Counted from the stretch's first letter, positions 6,895 to 14,355 are shown. The stretch is DNA of 23,045 nucleotides from Baffinella frigidus (GCA_026770585.1 MU647317.1:48117-71161), one strand, 5' to 3'. The notes: a model not told the origin generated them from the sequence alone. A program made the numbers and translations.

Positions 6895-6963
6895 ACTGAG
6901 ACAGAGGAGGCTCTCCCCTCTCCAGAAGAGGAGCTCAACGAGGTGGCGGGAGCCGACGGTCAG
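6895..6963 (+). pseudogene. Gene scrap reading TETEEALPSPEEEL...NEVAGADG
   Basis: An open stretch with acidic, normal-looking composition and GC-rich third positions, bounded by PalI hairpins on both sides (6866-6888 and 6965-6985). A second, in-frame but stop-containing copy lies at 7134-7206 (TETEKALPSP, then a stop, then EVKEVAGADG). Keeping the same frame across both copies suggests real coding ancestry. The product is unknown. Confidence 0.45.
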
Positions 6964-6964
6964 A

Positions 6965-6985
6965 GGCTCACCATACTGGTGAGCC
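6965..6985. repeat. Solo PalI hairpin
   Basis: GGCTCACCA and TGGTGAGCC around a 3-base loop, identical to the hairpin of PalI-1 and followed by CATAT. It directly abuts PalE-2. Confidence 0.85.
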
Positions 6986-6989
6986 CATA

Positions 6990-7130
6990 TCCACCCTGGA
7001 GTCAAGTCAGATGCAAATCGGACCTTGAAAAGGTAAATTTCCAAGGGGATGTCCTGCGAATCGCAGTACATCACCTTGGAAATCTACCCAAGAAAAGGTC
7101 TAATTTGCCTCGTGAGTTCCTTCCAGGGTG
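6990..7130. mobile_element. PalE-2: CCACCCTGGA element with CTGCGA core
   Basis: Left end TCCACCCTGGAGTCAAG; right end GAGTTCCTTCCAGGGTG. The arms continue inward (GGTAAATTTCCAAGG against CCTTGGAAATCTACC) to a central CTGCGA-A-TCGCAG (7054-7066). Sister PalE copies have a different centre built around CGGAATCCG. Confidence 0.82.
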
Positions 7131-7133
7131 AAG

Positions 7134-7206
7134 ACTGAGACAGAGAAGGCTCTCCCCTCTCCTTGACCTCCTACCGAGGTCAAGGAGGTCGCGGGAGCCG
7201 ACGGCC
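7134..7206 (+). pseudogene. Second copy of the TETE-ALPSP scrap, with hairpin and stop
   Basis: Homologous to 6895-6963 at both ends (ACTGAGACAGAGAAGGCTCT and GCGGGAGCCGACGGCCAG). The middle is replaced by a perfect hairpin CTTGACCTC-ctacc-GAGGTCAAG that brings in a TGA. Overall the frame is preserved. Confidence 0.5.
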
Positions 7207-7560
7207 AGGGGTAAAAAATGGCATGCCGGGCCCTAGGACCTGCACCAGGGCGGGGGGGCACCGTGAAGTTGCAGGGCACAATGACGCTGGGGGCCGCCCG
7301 GGCCGCCCCGCCCGCGTCGTGCATGCTGGAGGCGGTGCTGTGTCCTCCTCCCCAAGGGCTGGACCCTCCCCTGTAGAACGCAGGGCTCAGGTTTCGGATC
7401 CGAGCGCTCGGGCTGTCGGCGGGGCTCGGCTGATGCAGGGGGGCATGCGCGGGGTGGTGGTGCTCTGGGACCTGAAATATAATAATGGGGACGCGATCGC
7501 GCTCTTTCTGGACGATCTTCTGAACCCCTCCCTCCCGACTCCCTCCCACTCTCTCCCCCC
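7207..7560 (+). other. GC-rich stretch with an unrecognised long frame
   Basis: Part of an open frame (7163-8146, 327 codons) that reads GVVVLWDLKYNNGDAIALFL around 7450-7510 and then becomes a Pro/Ser-rich, C/T-rich run (7525-7575). Only the 7440-7525 part looks protein-like; it could be one exon followed by a pyrimidine tract. The frame continues into the foldback arm and so cannot be a normal gene as a whole. No family was recognised. Confidence 0.25.
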
Positions 7561-7751
7561 CTCCCTCGAAATCCCTTTTTTTCTCCCTCGATTTTGGCGG
7601 ATGCGCCGCGTCCAGGCGGGGAGGGGGTTACGGAACCTGGGATGGAATCAAGGACAAGCCGCTGGCGATCACCGTCCTCTTTCTTCTCCCCCGCCCCACC
7701 AAAACTTTTTATTTTTTCGAACGAATTTAAGAATGGGCCCGCCTCGAAATC

Positions 7752-7820
7752 AGGAAATATCCACTTTTGACATGGGAAATCCCCTGATTCTTAAGTCAAC
7801 GACGCCAGATCTGGCGTGGT
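7752..7820. mobile_element. Internal fragment of the 6596 PalD-like element
   Basis: ATATCCACTTTTGACAT, GGGAAATCCCCTGATTC and GACGCCAGATCTGGCGTGG match 6613-6684 with small gaps. Both outer TIRs are missing. It is followed by a T-run and lies just outside the foldback element. Confidence 0.8.
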
Positions 7821-7860
7821 TTTTTTTTGGGGATCTGGTGCAAAAGTCAATTTCAAAAGC

Positions 7861-9860
7861 CATTTTCATGGGCGTATCGTTGCAATTTGCAACGTGTGAG
7901 ACGAGCCAAAAAAATGGCGAAATTTTCTGTCTGAGAGGGCGGCTGGCGGCCCCTTGCGGGAGGACTGCAGTGAGTTGTGGGTGGTGGCTGTCTGCTTGGA
8001 GATCATCCCAAGGTGTGTGGTACCCTACCCACGCTTTTGCCGCGCGCAGCGCCCCCCTCCAAGCCCGTCCCGTGAACTCAGCCACCCCTGGTCCCGAGAC
8101 CTCCGCCACAGCCATTCCGCTCCTGGGCACCCGATCCCGGGTCTGACCAGGTGGGATCTCGGCCCTGACGCAGGTGAAGCAGAATGCTGAAGGGCGCGGC
8201 GCGGCGCGGGCAGGAAAGGGGCCATCTCGACCTTTGGGCGCTTGATTTTGCAGGGACTGAGTTTTGGGACCATGGCGCTTGAGCTCTGGCGGCCCGCATG
8301 GGCGGGGAACAATTGCGGTGCGCATCACAGGTGCATGGCACGACCCATGCCGAACTCCGTGCGGGATGGCGGCCCCATCGTGGGCGATTTGGGGGAGCAG
8401 TGCTGCTGGGGGGCTCATCTCCTCACAATCGAGCCAAAACCACTCGGTGCCGGCACGGTTTTCCCCCAGGAACACTAGACGTGATGCCGTAAACGATTGT
8501 CTCTTGATCGTATATATGTATGCGCGCGCTGAGAGTGTTTTCGGGTCCTGAGAAGGTCGGAGCGCGCTGCCTGGTGCCAGAACACAACGAAAAGTGCCTG
8601 GGGAATGCACCAGATATCACGGAATTGATGCGTCCACGGTGTGAATACACGTGGCACAGCATGCTCAGACCGGGGGGTACCATGCTATGGTTCAGTACGC
8701 AGCAGGGTGTCACTTTTATTTGGTCGGTATGTTGGAAATCTGGCAGGAGTGGTGGATCTCCCCTCGCGACCTCCGCACTGCCGTGGAGCGCCCTGCACCA
8801 ACTCCTGGCTGCTTGGGACAACCAAAACTCCGGATAAACACCCGATCCATTCGGTCTAGCATGTTTTATGATCCCCACGGAATACCGCGACTGTCAGAGC
8901 TGAATCTTGGACTGGACTAAATAATTTGTGTCGAAAGTGTACCTCCATCAAGCGATTTTGAGCACGCCTTTTCAGCACAAATGCAACTACCCGTGCGTAG
9001 CACCCCCCCATCTTCACAGGTGTTCACCAACATAACGTGTGCGGGCTCGGAGGGGGGAATTCCGGACAGCCAAGAGTTGATTCGCGCGGTTGCTGGTCAG
9101 AACGTCACCTGCGCCCCACATGTGGACTCCGTTCCTAGTTCGCACCCCTGGACACGCACACCGGCGACTCAAGCGCCGCCGGTGCACACAGGCACGCCAC
9201 AGCCCACCCCCAGACTGGTGCGTGTGGTCCGGGGCGCACGGCGTGAGATCTGCACTTGCCCTGAGGTGCTGTCATGGTGCATTTCTGAAGGTTGGCAAAT
9301 TCGACAGAGTACCCCCACAGCGCAGCACCCCCAAATAGCCCACGATGGGGCCGCCATCCCGCACGGAGTTCGGCATGGGTCGTGCCATGCACCTGTGATG
9401 CGCACCGCAATTGTTTCCCGCGCATGCGGGCCGCCAGAGCTCAAGCGCCATTGTTCCAAAAACAGGCCGCGCAAAATCAAGCGCCCAAAGGTCGAGATGG
9501 CCCCTTTCCTGCCCGCGCCGCGCCGCGCCCTTCAGCATTCTGCTTCACCTGCGTCAGGGCCGAGATCCCACCTGGTCAGACCCGGGATCGGGTGCCCAGG
9601 AGCGGAATGGCTGTGGCGGAGGTCTCGGGACCAGGGGTGGCTGAGTTCACGGGACGGGCTTGGAGGGGGGCGCTGCGCGCGGCAAAAGCGTGGGTGGGGC
9701 GGGGGGCACCTTCGGAAGACCTCCAAGCAGACCGCCACCACCCACAACTGACCGCAGCGCCCCCGGAACACACCTCCAGCAACAGATCCCAACGACTCTT
9801 TCGCGTCAGAATTTGGGTCAGCTCACACGTTGCAAATTGCAACGATACGCGCATGAATTT
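7861..9860. mobile_element. Foldback structure, about 2 kb, with about 545-bp arms
   Basis: Left arm about 7861-8405, right arm about 9312-9860, inverted. The outer ends share GGGCGTATCGTTGCAATTTG / CAAATTGCAACGATACGCG, including the near-palindrome CGTTGCAATTTGCAACG. A 225-bp middle section (8027-8251 and 9471-9695) shows no difference by eye, while outer and inner parts of the arms have diverged. Long frames in the arms (for example minus strand 7750-8610, plus 8981-9751) exist in both orientations, carry no recognised domain and look like GC-rich shadows. No terminal duplication was identified. It could be a foldback/MULE-type non-autonomous transposon or a local inverted duplication. Confidence 0.85.
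8406..9311. other. Single-copy spacer of the foldback
   Basis: About 900 bp between the arms. Frames of 60-105 codons occur on both strands, without recognised domains or consistent composition. A 7-bp purine/pyrimidine run TATATATGTATGCGCGCGC (8508-8527) could adopt Z-DNA. No transposase motif was seen. Confidence 0.5.
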
Positions 9861-10107
9861 TGCCCCTTCACATCTCAACATGCTCTTCAGGTCTTTCCGT
9901 GCCCCCCACACGCTCCTCCCCCGCCCACACAAACCAGCAGCCGACCCCTGAATGCCCGCCATTGGACCCCGCCTGCCGCTTCCATGTCGCGCGCCTGGGA
10001 TGGCGCGCGTCTAACAGCGTGCTAGTGGCGGGGCCATTCCCCCGCGAGAGGATGACGAGGGAGCGGGCGACAACCGGCTGCGGCATAGACGCCACCTCGC
10101 GCTGCAT
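9861..10107. other. GC-rich single-copy DNA, nothing recognised
   Basis: C-rich sequence (CCCCCCACACGCTCCTCCCC, CGCGCGCCTGGGATGGCGCG) without repeats shared elsewhere in the window and without a convincing frame. It may be upstream sequence of the possible coding region at 10108. Confidence 0.4.
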
Positions 10108-10560
10108 TTGACAGTGCCTCGGCGCCGGTGCAGGATCCCCAAGTTCAAGGCGCTCTCATCGGACTACTGCATGACCGATGGCATGACCTGCTTCGATGGC
10201 TCCGCGGGTGCGTCCCCCCCCTGCGCCCAGCCGCGCCCAGCTGCAGCAAGCGCTGCACGAGCAGCGCACTACCCAGCTGTAGCTCCAAAACCTGCTGCTG
10301 TGCACAGCCGCAGCTGCATCAGTGCACAGCCACACAGGGCGTTGCGCGGCGCTGCACCCTCGACCAGCTGCAGGCCCCTGCTTGCCCACAGACGCCTGAC
10401 GCCTCTCCTGCGTGCCTTCTGGACAGGCGAGGACAAGATCGTGATCACGGACCCCAACGGCGACGACAAGTGGGCACCTGTGTACGCGCCCCTGTCCGTA
10501 CCCCTGCATGGAGATGACCCTGCCAGCAGAGATGAAGATAGAGCCCGGCAGCAGATGTAG
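10108..10560 (+). CDS. Unrecognised 150-codon frame, possibly partial exons
   Basis: An ATG-initiated frame ending in TAG. The last third reads FWTGEDKIVITDPNGDDKW, then APVYAPLSVPLHGDDPA, which looks like real protein. The middle is Ala/Pro/Ser-rich and may be non-coding. In another frame the same middle reads AQLQQALHEQRTTQL (coiled-coil-like) but then meets a TAG, so an intron or frameshift is possible. No known family was recognised. The gap at 10737 lies 180 bases downstream. Confidence 0.3.
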   Translation: MTVPRRRCRIPKFKALSSDYCMTDGMTCFDGSAGASPPCAQPRPAAASAARAAHYPAVAPKPAAVHSRSCISAQPHRALRGAAPSTSCRPLLAHRRLTPLLRAFWTGEDKIVITDPNGDDKWAPVYAPLSVPLHGDDPASRDEDRARQQM

Positions 10561-10614
10561 AGACGAGTCCATCTCTCCGGGCGTTGGTAGGCGCAGGCGT
10601 TGGTACGTACGCCT

Positions 10615-10736
10615 CGTGCGAATGCCTGAGTGCCCCACTCGTCTGAGCAACGCCTGGGTGCCCCATCCCCACTGCTCTGCCTCTCGCCTGAGTGCCCCAT
10701 CGGATGGGCCCATCCTCACAGCTCTGCCTCCCTCTC
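10615..10736 (+). repeat. Imperfect tandem repeat ending at the gap
   Basis: GCCTGAGTGCCCCACTC, GCCTGGGTGCCCCATCC and GCCTGAGTGCCCCATCGG, at about 10625, 10651 and 10687, each followed by CTGCTCTGCCTCTC-like sequence. The array stops at the Ns, so the gap probably hides more units. Confidence 0.65.
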
Positions 10737-10816
10737 NNNNNNNNNNNNNNNNNNNNNNNNNNNNNNNNNNNNNNNNNNNNNNNNNNNNNNNNNNNNNNNN
10801 NNNNNNNNNNNNNNNN
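10737..10816. other. Assembly gap (80 N)
   Basis: Eighty undetermined bases. Any frame across it is meaningless. The length may be nominal. Confidence 0.99.
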
Positions 10817-10924
10817 CCCCAACCATTACACCCACCATTACAGGCGCGTTTTGGAACCCTGATTCGCCCTGGACGCAACCTAGTCCCTGGGCCTGACCCA
10901 GTAGAGATGCCCTGACCCTGGACC

Positions 10925-11055
10925 AGCCGCGCTGGGTGCACTGCACTGCCCTGTACTCTGTACTGCACTGTACTGGGTCCAGCTGCACTGGGTGTACTGT
11001 ACTGCCGCGCTCGGTGCCTGCCGCGCTGATGTGCTCTGCTCGTCTGGATTTGTTG
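10925..11055. repeat. Low-complexity CTGCACTG/CTGTACTG tract
   Basis: Degenerate tandem copies of TGCACTG and TGTACTG plus two CCGCGCTGGGTGC / CCGCGCTCGGTGC pieces. The surrounding 10817-11316 shows no gene. GCGCGTTTTGGAACC and CCCTGCACCCTGCCC have no partner here. Confidence 0.7.
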
Positions 11056-11316
11056 TACTGTGATGGGACAGGTCTGGGAGGCTAGGGCAGGCCCTGGGAC
11101 CCTGCACCCTGCCCAGGTGCCAACACGGCTATGCGGAGGACCCTGGCGACGATGCCTTTTCAGAATGACCCACACTCCACACGCCGCCACCACACACCCA
11201 ACGCCAGAATGGCAAACGTTGATGTTTTCCCTCGGAACCGTTAGCTCCTTCCAGTTTTGGGGTTAGGTGCGTTCAGGCTGCCGCCACGCTGGTCAACAGA
11301 GTTGCTCCATTGGCGT

Positions 11317-11447
11317 CACCATCCTGGAGGCAACTTTATGGCAAATCGATGATTTCTTCAGTCAACTCCCATACAAATGCGCCCGGAATCCGGGCGCACC
11401 TGTGGGAGATTGACTTAAGATTTGCCCCTGGGTTGCCTCCACGGTGG
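11317..11447. mobile_element. PalE-3: 131-bp element with GCGCCCGGA core
   Basis: Ends CACCATCCTGGAGGCAAC and GGTTGCCTCCACGGTGG. Inside, GTCAACTCCCATACAAAT, then a perfect palindrome (11379-11397, arms GCGCCCGGA and TCCGGGCGC), then CCTGTGGGAGATTGACTTAA. Its length is exactly that of PalE-4, but the palindromic core differs at two base pairs, both compensated. Confidence 0.9.
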
Positions 11448-11955
11448 TACCACGACAGATACAAGGTTGACACGCGCTAGCTGTGACGGCGCGCAGGGTC
11501 TTGTCAACAAATGGGACCATTGGCGCCATTAATCGCGGTGGTGCCACAACAGTTACAACGTGGGCACCCTCTGTTGCCGCTGGTTAACACAGGCCTTAAC
11601 AACGGTGGCACGACAGGTAATCACTCGACGCACTGCGTGGCTCCATTGGTGCGCTGGGTACTACGCGTGTTTTGCTGTTTTAAAACCTATTTACGTGACT
11701 ACAGCTGCGCTAGGATAACGGGTTGTTGAATGAACACCTTGACACCAAGGTGGTGCCACGACAGGTGCAAGGTGGGCACCTCGACGAGGAGGCTTGTTAG
11801 GGAGGCTTGTTAGGTCCTCCTCCAGTGGCTTGCCTCGCCTTGAAAGGCCCTTACGACGGCGTGCCTCCACTTTATTTCCTGGCACACCGTGGGGCCCCCT
11901 CTGTTGCCGCTGGGTAACAGGCAGTAACCACGGTGCCATGGCAGGTACTGGTACT
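11440..11955. repeat. Dispersed degenerate repeat GGTGGTGCCACGACAGGTGC
   Basis: About five worn copies, near 11443, 11539, 11599, 11744 and 11931. Several are coupled to CACCCTCTGTTGCCGCTGG and GTTAACAGG. Frames differ between copies, so no protein is supported. GGAGGCTTGTTA is tandemly doubled at 11798-11816. No gene is seen in this stretch. Confidence 0.65.
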
Positions 11956-11965
11956 GCAGGTATTA

Positions 11966-12126
11966 ATAGGGTAACGGCCTGAAAATGGGGTAGTTAGGCC
12001 TACGGCATTGCCTAGGACCTCCTGCCGTAGGCCGAGACTTTTTGGTCCTAGGATCCCTCGGCCTACGGTAGGAGGTCCTAGGGAATGCCGTATGCCTAAC
12101 TACCCCATTTTCAGGCCGTTACCCTA
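11966..12126. mobile_element. PalH-1: 161-bp element with 71-bp arms
   Basis: Arms begin ATAGGGTAACGGCC and continue GAAAATGGGGTAGTTAGG. The first 30 bp are identical in both arms, and about 68 of 71 pair overall. The middle GAGACTTTTTGGTCCTAGGA is an unpaired loop with CCTAGGATCC. Compared with PalH-2, four of the first 30 positions differ, on both arms alike. Confidence 0.93.
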
Positions 12127-12279
12127 TGAGTATGTGAGGACCGGGTCCGGGATGGGCCCGCCTCAGGGGAAAAGGGCTCCAAGGTCAACCGCTGTCCCAC
12201 CCACGGCAGGTACTCGGTCGACACGCGCTACGGCGGCGGCGTGGGCATGGGCTCCAACGGCGAGGTCATCGGCGGGTGA
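12127..12279 (+). pseudogene. 3' end of an unrecognised gene (RYSVDTRYGGGVGM...)
   Basis: Following the right end of PalH-1, one frame runs from a TGA at 12127 to a TGA at 12277 and ends KVNRCPTHGRYSVDTRYGGG, VGMGSNGEVIGG. GC-rich third positions and Gly/Asp/Asn-rich composition look genuinely coding. CGCCTCAG before GGGGAAAAGG (12165) could be an intron acceptor. The last 31 bases (GGCTCCAACGGCGAGGTCAT...) recur at about 12392, 12681 and 13019, each time right after a PalI element. The start is missing and the family was not recognised. Confidence 0.5.
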
Positions 12280-12307
12280 GCCCCCCTCCCACGCCAGAGG
12301 CTTCGAA

Positions 12308-12427
12308 GGGAAGCGGGCAGTCTGGGTCCGTGGTGCAAATTCGTCAACTTTGGAGTGAAAATGCGCCCGGGCTCGCCAAATTGGCGAGCCCAGATAAGCT
12401 CCAACGGCGAGGTCATCGGCGGGTGAG
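12308..12427 (+). mobile_element. PalI-2 plus second copy of the gene tail
   Basis: TCTGGGTCCGTGGTGCAAAT, GTCAACTTTGGAGTGAAAAT, then the hairpin at 12369-12391 (arms GGGCTCGCCA and TGGCGAGCCC), then CAGATAAGCTCCAACGG and GAGGTCATCGGCGGGTGAGC. The left hairpin arm (AAGTTGAC) is missing. It is preceded by a solo PalD end at 12292. Confidence 0.8.
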
Positions 12428-12588
12428 CTCCCTCCCCACCCACTCAGCAGCGGCCGAGTTCCTTTTCACCTCGAATGCAAGGTGAAATTCCGGTTAGGTT
12501 CCAGGGTAATGGATAAGATTCTAGTACACATTGTTTAGATGGACTGTATCCGTGAAGCCCCCGGTGGCTGCTAAGTGGATCCTAGCGC
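12428..12588. other. Spacer with a small hairpin
   Basis: TTTTCACCT-cgaatgc-AAGGTGAAA (12463-12487) is a 9-bp stem. GCTGCTAAGTGGA (12570) also occurs at 19964. Nothing else is recognised. Confidence 0.6.
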
Positions 12589-12716
12589 TGTCTCACTCGG
12601 GTTAAACGACTATTCTCAAGTTGACAGACTGGGTCCGTGGTACAAATCCGTCAACTTAGGAGTGAAAATGAGCCCAGATGGGCTCCAACTCCAACGGCGA
12701 AGTCATAGGCGGGGAC
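12576..12716 (+). mobile_element. PalI-3, second hairpin deleted, plus gene-tail copy
   Basis: CCTAGCGCTGTCTCACTCGG, AAGTTGAC, TGGGTCCGTGGTACAAATCC, GTCAACTTAGGAGTGAAAAT, then straight to GAGCCCAGATGGGCTCCAAC. The left arm and loop of the GGGCTCGCCA hairpin are lost. The tail reads AACGGCGAAGTCATAGGCGG, so the former stop is changed. Confidence 0.8.
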
Positions 12717-12724
12717 GCCCCCTC

Positions 12725-12849
12725 CCACGCCAGAGGGTTCGGAGGGGTCTGCAAAAGTCAATCCCCCCACAAGGCAGTGGTTTCAAAAGTCAACACGTGT
12801 ACCCTAGTGCGCTTTAAAAAAAATGACCCCCACGAACACTCTGGCGTGG
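12725..12849 (-). mobile_element. PalD-2: 125-bp element, TC target duplication
   Basis: TIRs CCACGCCAGAGGGTTCGG and ACTCTGGCGTGG. Read on the minus strand the body matches PalD-1 (GTTGACTTTTGAAACCACTG, CCTTGTGGGGGGATTGAC). The flanks CCCCTC and TCCCCACATCC, compared with the uninterrupted CCCTCCCCACATCCTAGCGC at 13470-13489, show a 2-bp TC duplication. Confidence 0.92.
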
Positions 12850-12852
12850 TCC

Positions 12853-13034
12853 CCACATCCTAGCGCTGTCTCACACGGGTTGAACGACTTTTCTCAAGTT
12901 GACAGTCTGGGTCCGTGGTACAAGCTCGTCAACTTTGGAGTGAAAATGCGCCCGGGACCGTGGTACAAATTCGTCGACTTTGGAGTGAAAATGCGCTCGC
13001 CAAAGTGGCGAGCCCAGAGGGGCTCCAACGGCGA
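12853..13034 (+). mobile_element. PalI-4 with internal duplication plus gene-tail start
   Basis: CCTAGCGCTGTCTCACACGG, AAGTTGACAGTCTGGGTCCG, then the segment CCGTGGTACAARYTCGTC...GGAGTGAAAATGCGC twice in tandem, then the hairpin GCTCGCCA-aag-TGGCGAGC (12995-13013) and GGGGCTCCAACGGCGAG. The tail is cut after 15 bases by sequence leading into PalB-4. Confidence 0.82.
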
Positions 13035-13043
13035 GATCTCACC

Positions 13044-13172
13044 CGGACGAGTATTTATGATAGATACGCACCGGCAACGAAGTTTACTACACAAGCTTTA
13101 ATAATTACCAGTATAATCTATTTGTGTAGTAAATTTCGTCACCGGCGCGTCTTTATCATAAACACTCGCCGC
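13044..13172. mobile_element. PalB-4: shared core, third set of outer arms
   Basis: Outer arms CGGACGAGTATTTATGATAG against CTTTATCATAAACACTCGCC pair with several mismatches. Inside, CCGGCAACGAAGTTTACTAC and GTGTAGTAAATTTCGTCACC enclose an AT-rich loop with GCTTTAATAATTACCAGTAT. The core is homologous to PalB-1/2/3; the outer arms are unrelated to both of their types. Confidence 0.85.
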
Positions 13173-13196
13173 GATTAGATCATCGGCGGGTACCCT

Positions 13197-13231
13197 CCCC
13201 GTAAAGTCACTAGGAGGGTGACTTAACGGGG
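13197..13231. repeat. Hairpin CCCCGTNAAGTCAC
   Basis: A 14-bp stem with one mismatch around TAGGAGG. It directly follows CATCGGCGGGTACCCT, a possible further worn copy of the gene tail. Confidence 0.85.
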
Positions 13232-13246
13232 ATTCACGGATTTCAG

Positions 13247-13344
13247 AGTGAATTCACTACCTCGGAATTGACTGCAGAAGGTGGTGGGGATGATACGAAA
13301 ACCCCGGGCCTGGTGGCTATACGTCTCGAGATAGTGAATTCACT
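13247..13344. repeat. Inverted repeat made of AGTGAATTCACT palindromes
   Basis: The perfect 12-bp palindrome AGTGAATTCACT stands at 13247-13258 and 13333-13344. The sequence next to it (ACCTCG and CGAGAT) extends the inverted pairing. It is a palindrome within a palindrome, about 98 bp overall. Confidence 0.85.
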
Positions 13345-13497
13345 GTAAAATTCGTCAACCACCCTGAGTTGAGACCCTATCGACGATCACAGACGTACAG
13401 CCGCTAGTGAACCGGACAGGGTTTGCACCAGCCGCTACAGAGTACCCCCCCGATGCAACGGTGGGTACGCTCCCTCCCCACATCCTAGCGCTGTCTC

Positions 13498-13530
13498 AGA
13501 GAGACAGACAGAGCGAGAGAGAGAGAGAGA

Positions 13531-13571
<41 letters not shown>
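13498..13571. repeat. GA microsatellite inside a PalI-like copy
   Basis: CATCCTAGCGCTGTCTCAGA (13478) begins as a PalI left end, then becomes (GA)n, then resumes at TTTGGGCTCACCGATTTGGT, a worn PalI hairpin (13581-13601). The GA tract replaces the AAGTTGAC section. Confidence 0.9.
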
Positions 13572-13573
<2 letters not shown>

Positions 13574-13649
13574 TCTATTTGGGCTCACCGATTTGGTGGG
13601 CGCGGGCTCCTCCCCGCTCCAAAGTTGACGGATGTGTACCGCACACCAA

Positions 13650-13700
13650 GGACGTCAACTTAACACCCATGATGTCAACTTAACACCCAGGATGTCAACG
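13650..13700 (+). repeat. Short tandem repeat GATGTCAACTTAACACCCA
   Basis: Copies at 13650 (GGACGTCAACTTAACACCCA) and 13671, and a partial third at 13690 (GGATGTCAACG). Upstream AAAGTTGACGGATGTGTACC is an inverted relative, so the array derives from a PalI-type AAGTTGAC hairpin. Confidence 0.85.
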
Positions 13701-13724
13701 TGAGAATAACCGGTCAACCCGACC

Positions 13725-13852
13725 GTCCTAGGGCGCCTATGAGAAACCTGCACCTAGGGCCCTACGGCCTACCGTATTCAATACCGAGGGGCCCTACGGC
13801 CTACGGTAGTCAATACCGAAGTCGTACGTACCCTAATTTCAGTTCGTTACCC
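13725..13852. mobile_element. PalH-4: decayed partial copy
   Basis: GCACCTAGGGCCCTACGGCC, CTACCGTATTCAATACCGA and a tandem second GGGGCCCTACGGCCTACGGT, then CGTACCCTAATTTCAGTTCG and TTACCCTATC, the right end of PalH. The left end is not recognisable. Confidence 0.6.
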
Positions 13853-13895
13853 TATCAACATCATGTAAGAGAGCTTAGGTGCTTCCTCGCCGTGG

Positions 13896-14133
13896 TATGC
13901 CCGAAATCAGTAACATCCGTAGGAACCCCCCTATGTCCCTACGGGTTGCCTACCGTAGGGTCCCAGGTCTTATCGCTTAGGTCCGCTATCGAGGCACCCG
14001 GGGGTTCGTTTAAAAGTCGAGAACAGAAATCCGGTCCTGGCTTTTTCATTTTAAAAGTCCATTTTCCCTTAGGATTCAGCTGAAAGTTTTTAAAACCCTT
14101 TAAAATTGAATGACGTCCTCGCTCGGCAGCGGA
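13896..14133 (+). repeat. 238-bp dispersed direct repeat, copy 2
   Basis: Ungapped partner of 3259-3496 with 8 differences. Here it is followed by GCGGGGGGACCCTACGGTAG, an inverted copy of its own ACCGTAGGGTC block (14138-14190), so the 3' part forms a large imperfect hairpin around the repeat. Confidence 0.92.
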
Positions 14134-14224
14134 GCGGGGGGACCCTACGGTAGGCAACCCGTAGGGACATAGGGGGGTTCCTACGGATGAGGACCTCAAA
14201 CGGTTCGGGACATTGACAACGGAC

Positions 14225-14355
14225 TCCACCCTGGAGGCAACCCAGCGGCAAATCGGAAGTCAATCTCCCACAGATGCACTCGGATTCCGAGTGCATTTGT
14301 ATGGGAGTTGACTTAAGAAACCATCAATTTGCCCGTAAGTGGCCTCCAGGGTGGA
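14225..14355. mobile_element. PalE-4: 131-bp element with GCACTCGGA core
   Basis: TIRs TCCACCCTGGAGGCAAC and GGCCTCCAGGGTGGA. Then AGTCAATCTCCCACAGAT, a perfect palindrome (14276-14294; arms GCACTCGGA and TCCGAGTGC) and ATTTGTATGGGAGTTGACTT. It is inverted relative to PalE-3 and the same length. The core differs from that of PalE-3 at positions 3 and 5 of the arm, with matching changes in the other arm. Confidence 0.92.

Noticed and set aside
7750-9751. Long frames of 256-327 codons in the foldback arms as genes
   Set aside because: They overlap on both strands, follow GC-rich sequence, cross arm boundaries and contain no recognisable domain; identity between arms explains why similar peptides appear twice.
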